Assembly: GCA_948099385.1 (NCBI GenBank)
Contig: CANUEZ040000020.1
Span: 6,914,501-6,978,500 of the forward strand
Reading direction: 5' to 3'
Length of the DNA stretch: 64,000 bases
Source: Fasciola hepatica
Lineage: Eukaryota > Platyhelminthes > Trematoda > Plagiorchiida > Fasciolidae
Position numbers and translations under genes: made by a program
Notes under the pieces: model-generated
Database searches by the model: none
Seen by the model: the letters and a program-made list of their open reading frames with translations, nothing else
What the model was told of the DNA's origin: nothing
Shown here: piece after piece, positions 63,190 to 64,000 of the stretch
Layout of the letters: each line of letters begins with the position of its first letter
Position numbering within the stretch: position 1 is the first letter of the stretch

Positions 63190-64000
63190 ACTCTAGAAGC
63201 AGTCCTACGTGGGTTGTGTAGAACGGCAACAGCTCCCACGGCTTACGCGAGGCAACAGTTCTCATTAGTCTTGAAATGGTATTACTTCATCTCTTTGCGG
63301 CTTCCAGGCACCGCCGCCCGGGTTTGAAGTCCGCAGTCATAAATGCCCCCACATGCTTTGCAGTATTTAAACTTTCCGAACGCACCATGATGCTACCATC
63401 CCAAGATTCTCTCAGGTTGACCTGAGGGATGTCCTCGGTGAGTTGCCTAAATTTGTTTGCTTTGAGTGAAGTCCCCCACTCCGTGAAACAACGACACGCC
63501 TCATAGTGGTCGTCCTGCGAGGCACTTTCCTCACGTTCTTCTTCCACTATAATAATGTCGGAAACAAACGAAGCGCAGGCAGTCCAGCTCACGAGCTAAG
63601 TCGTTTATATACAACAGAAGCAAGAAAGGTTCGAGTACCGGCCCTCTCGGAACTCCACTGGCAACCCTACCCATACTGGACTTGTATCCCTTCACCTCCA
63701 CACGAAATTCCCTCTTTCTGAGAAATTAGACTATCCAGCCATCCAACGATGGATCGCCCTCACAGGCTTTAAGCCTGTGATTTACTGAGCCAACGGCTTT
63801 TGCCAAATCCAAGCTACTGACCTCTACTTTCTTGCCTCCGTCAAGCCTTCTCTTGGCTTCTCGAAGGAGGCACATAGGATTAATCGTGCACGGTTTCTTC
63901 CTCATAAAACCATGCTGATATGCGCTAATCATTACGCTCCCGGATAGGAAAGTAGCCACTTGGTTTCGTAAAATTCTTTCTAGGGTCTTCAACACCACAG
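63170..64000 (-). pseudogene. CR1-G, second copy (RT palm to thumb)
   Basis: Minus strand: VLKTLERILRNQVATFL, SAYQHGFMRKKPCTINPMCLL, VEVSSLDLAKAVGSVNHRLK (catalytic Asp block; KAFD changed to KAVG), then a GVPRGPVLEPFLLLLYINDL-like part (63670-63600), VSDIIIVEEEREES (FADD altered), VRSESLNTAKHVGAFMTADF and KPGRRCLEAAKR. The last ~120 bp (63172-63290) match 55307-55435. Frame breaks throughout; it continues off the right edge. Confidence 0.75.

Larger units (their letters stand above)
60741..63190 (-). mobile_element. CR1-F, endonuclease C-term to 3' end
   Basis: Minus-strand CR1-like LINE, 5'-truncated in the endonuclease. Endonuclease: AAKIIARDFNLPGVCWT (GDFNLP with G to R), IFDLNFTLSLRNIKANVL, GCVHKVVTCELSV (SDH damaged). 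Linker: KNFQNANWDT-like, RKTYRQQKFQRKFEKLQ. RT and C-terminus in separate entries. After 61084 coding resumes in another frame to ~60745 with LFNLLHSRAHRSITDLCFAED, RTKLRERFFITVYSRIWNRLPED and DRFRIVLTKYLDVAKRLQ, a complete CR1-type C-terminus. Confidence 0.87.

Noticed and set aside
1..64000. CRISPR arrays, bacterial operons or phage genes
   Set aside because: No regularly spaced short repeats with unique spacers, no ribosome-binding-site-led gene clusters, and all recognised coding is eukaryotic retrotransposon.

Overview
This is eukaryotic repeat DNA, most likely from a parasitic flatworm. The evidence is the mix of elements: RTE-clade LINEs with the C-terminal motif FDHRCLRSIA, Ty3/gypsy elements with the RT motif YxDN typical of the CsRn1 group, and a crowd of CR1-like LINEs. 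By eye the base composition is not as AT-rich as a schistosome, which would fit a diphyllobothriid tapeworm or a fasciolid/opisthorchiid fluke, but the species cannot be fixed from the sequence alone. I found no host gene, no convincing tRNA or rRNA gene, and no CRISPR array. Nearly every coding-like stretch is a retrotransposon or a broken piece of one.

Layout. 0-2.8 kb: pieces of an RTE family (called RTE-B here), including a chimeric 5' fragment. 3-4 kb: decayed jockey-like RT. 4.05-6.46 kb: an internally deleted copy of a second RTE family (RTE-A) preceded by an inverted copy of its own 3' end, making a 599-bp foldback. 6.8-7.2 kb: antisense jockey-like tail. 7.45-10.24 kb: old RTE-A copy with a (CA)32 tract inside its RT. 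10.4-11.3 kb: CR1 piece. 11.58-15.63 kb: complete but decayed gypsy element (Gypsy-2, minus) with LTRs and a perfect 5-bp target duplication. 15.64-28.35 kb: a four-level nest, in which a CR1 element (minus) is split by RTE-B (minus), which is split by Gypsy-1 (plus), which is split by a full-length RTE-A (plus). Target duplications and restored reading continuity mark each join. 28.35-29.87 kb: second internally deleted RTE-A (minus), ending at a (TA)n tract. 30-36.5 kb: CR1-like ORF1 and ORF2 pieces (minus). 35.65-46.09 kb: two interleaved, almost perfect inverted repeats (arms of 879 bp and about 3.39 kb) built from CR1 copies. 45.6-47.6 and 48.8-53 kb: further minus-strand CR1-like elements, the latter with an ORF1 carrying a PHD-like zinc finger. 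53-60.7 kb: little that can be recognised, apart from a CR1 tail and a dispersed repeat pair. 60.7-64 kb: two CR1-like elements, one with the longest open CR1 RT frame of the window.

How the pieces work. RTE and CR1 LINEs encode an apurinic-type endonuclease (EEP) and a reverse transcriptase that copy the element by target-primed reverse transcription. The gypsy elements encode gag, protease, RT, RNase H and integrase. Every copy seen here carries at least one disabling change. The most unusual signals are: (1) an identical in-frame TAA just before the RT catalytic YADD in three RTE-A copies; (2) two RTE-A copies sharing the same two internal deletions but having different ends; (3) the foldback; and (4) the interleaved inverted repeats. 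Element names (RTE-A, RTE-B, Gypsy-1/2, CR1-B to CR1-J) are local labels, not database names.
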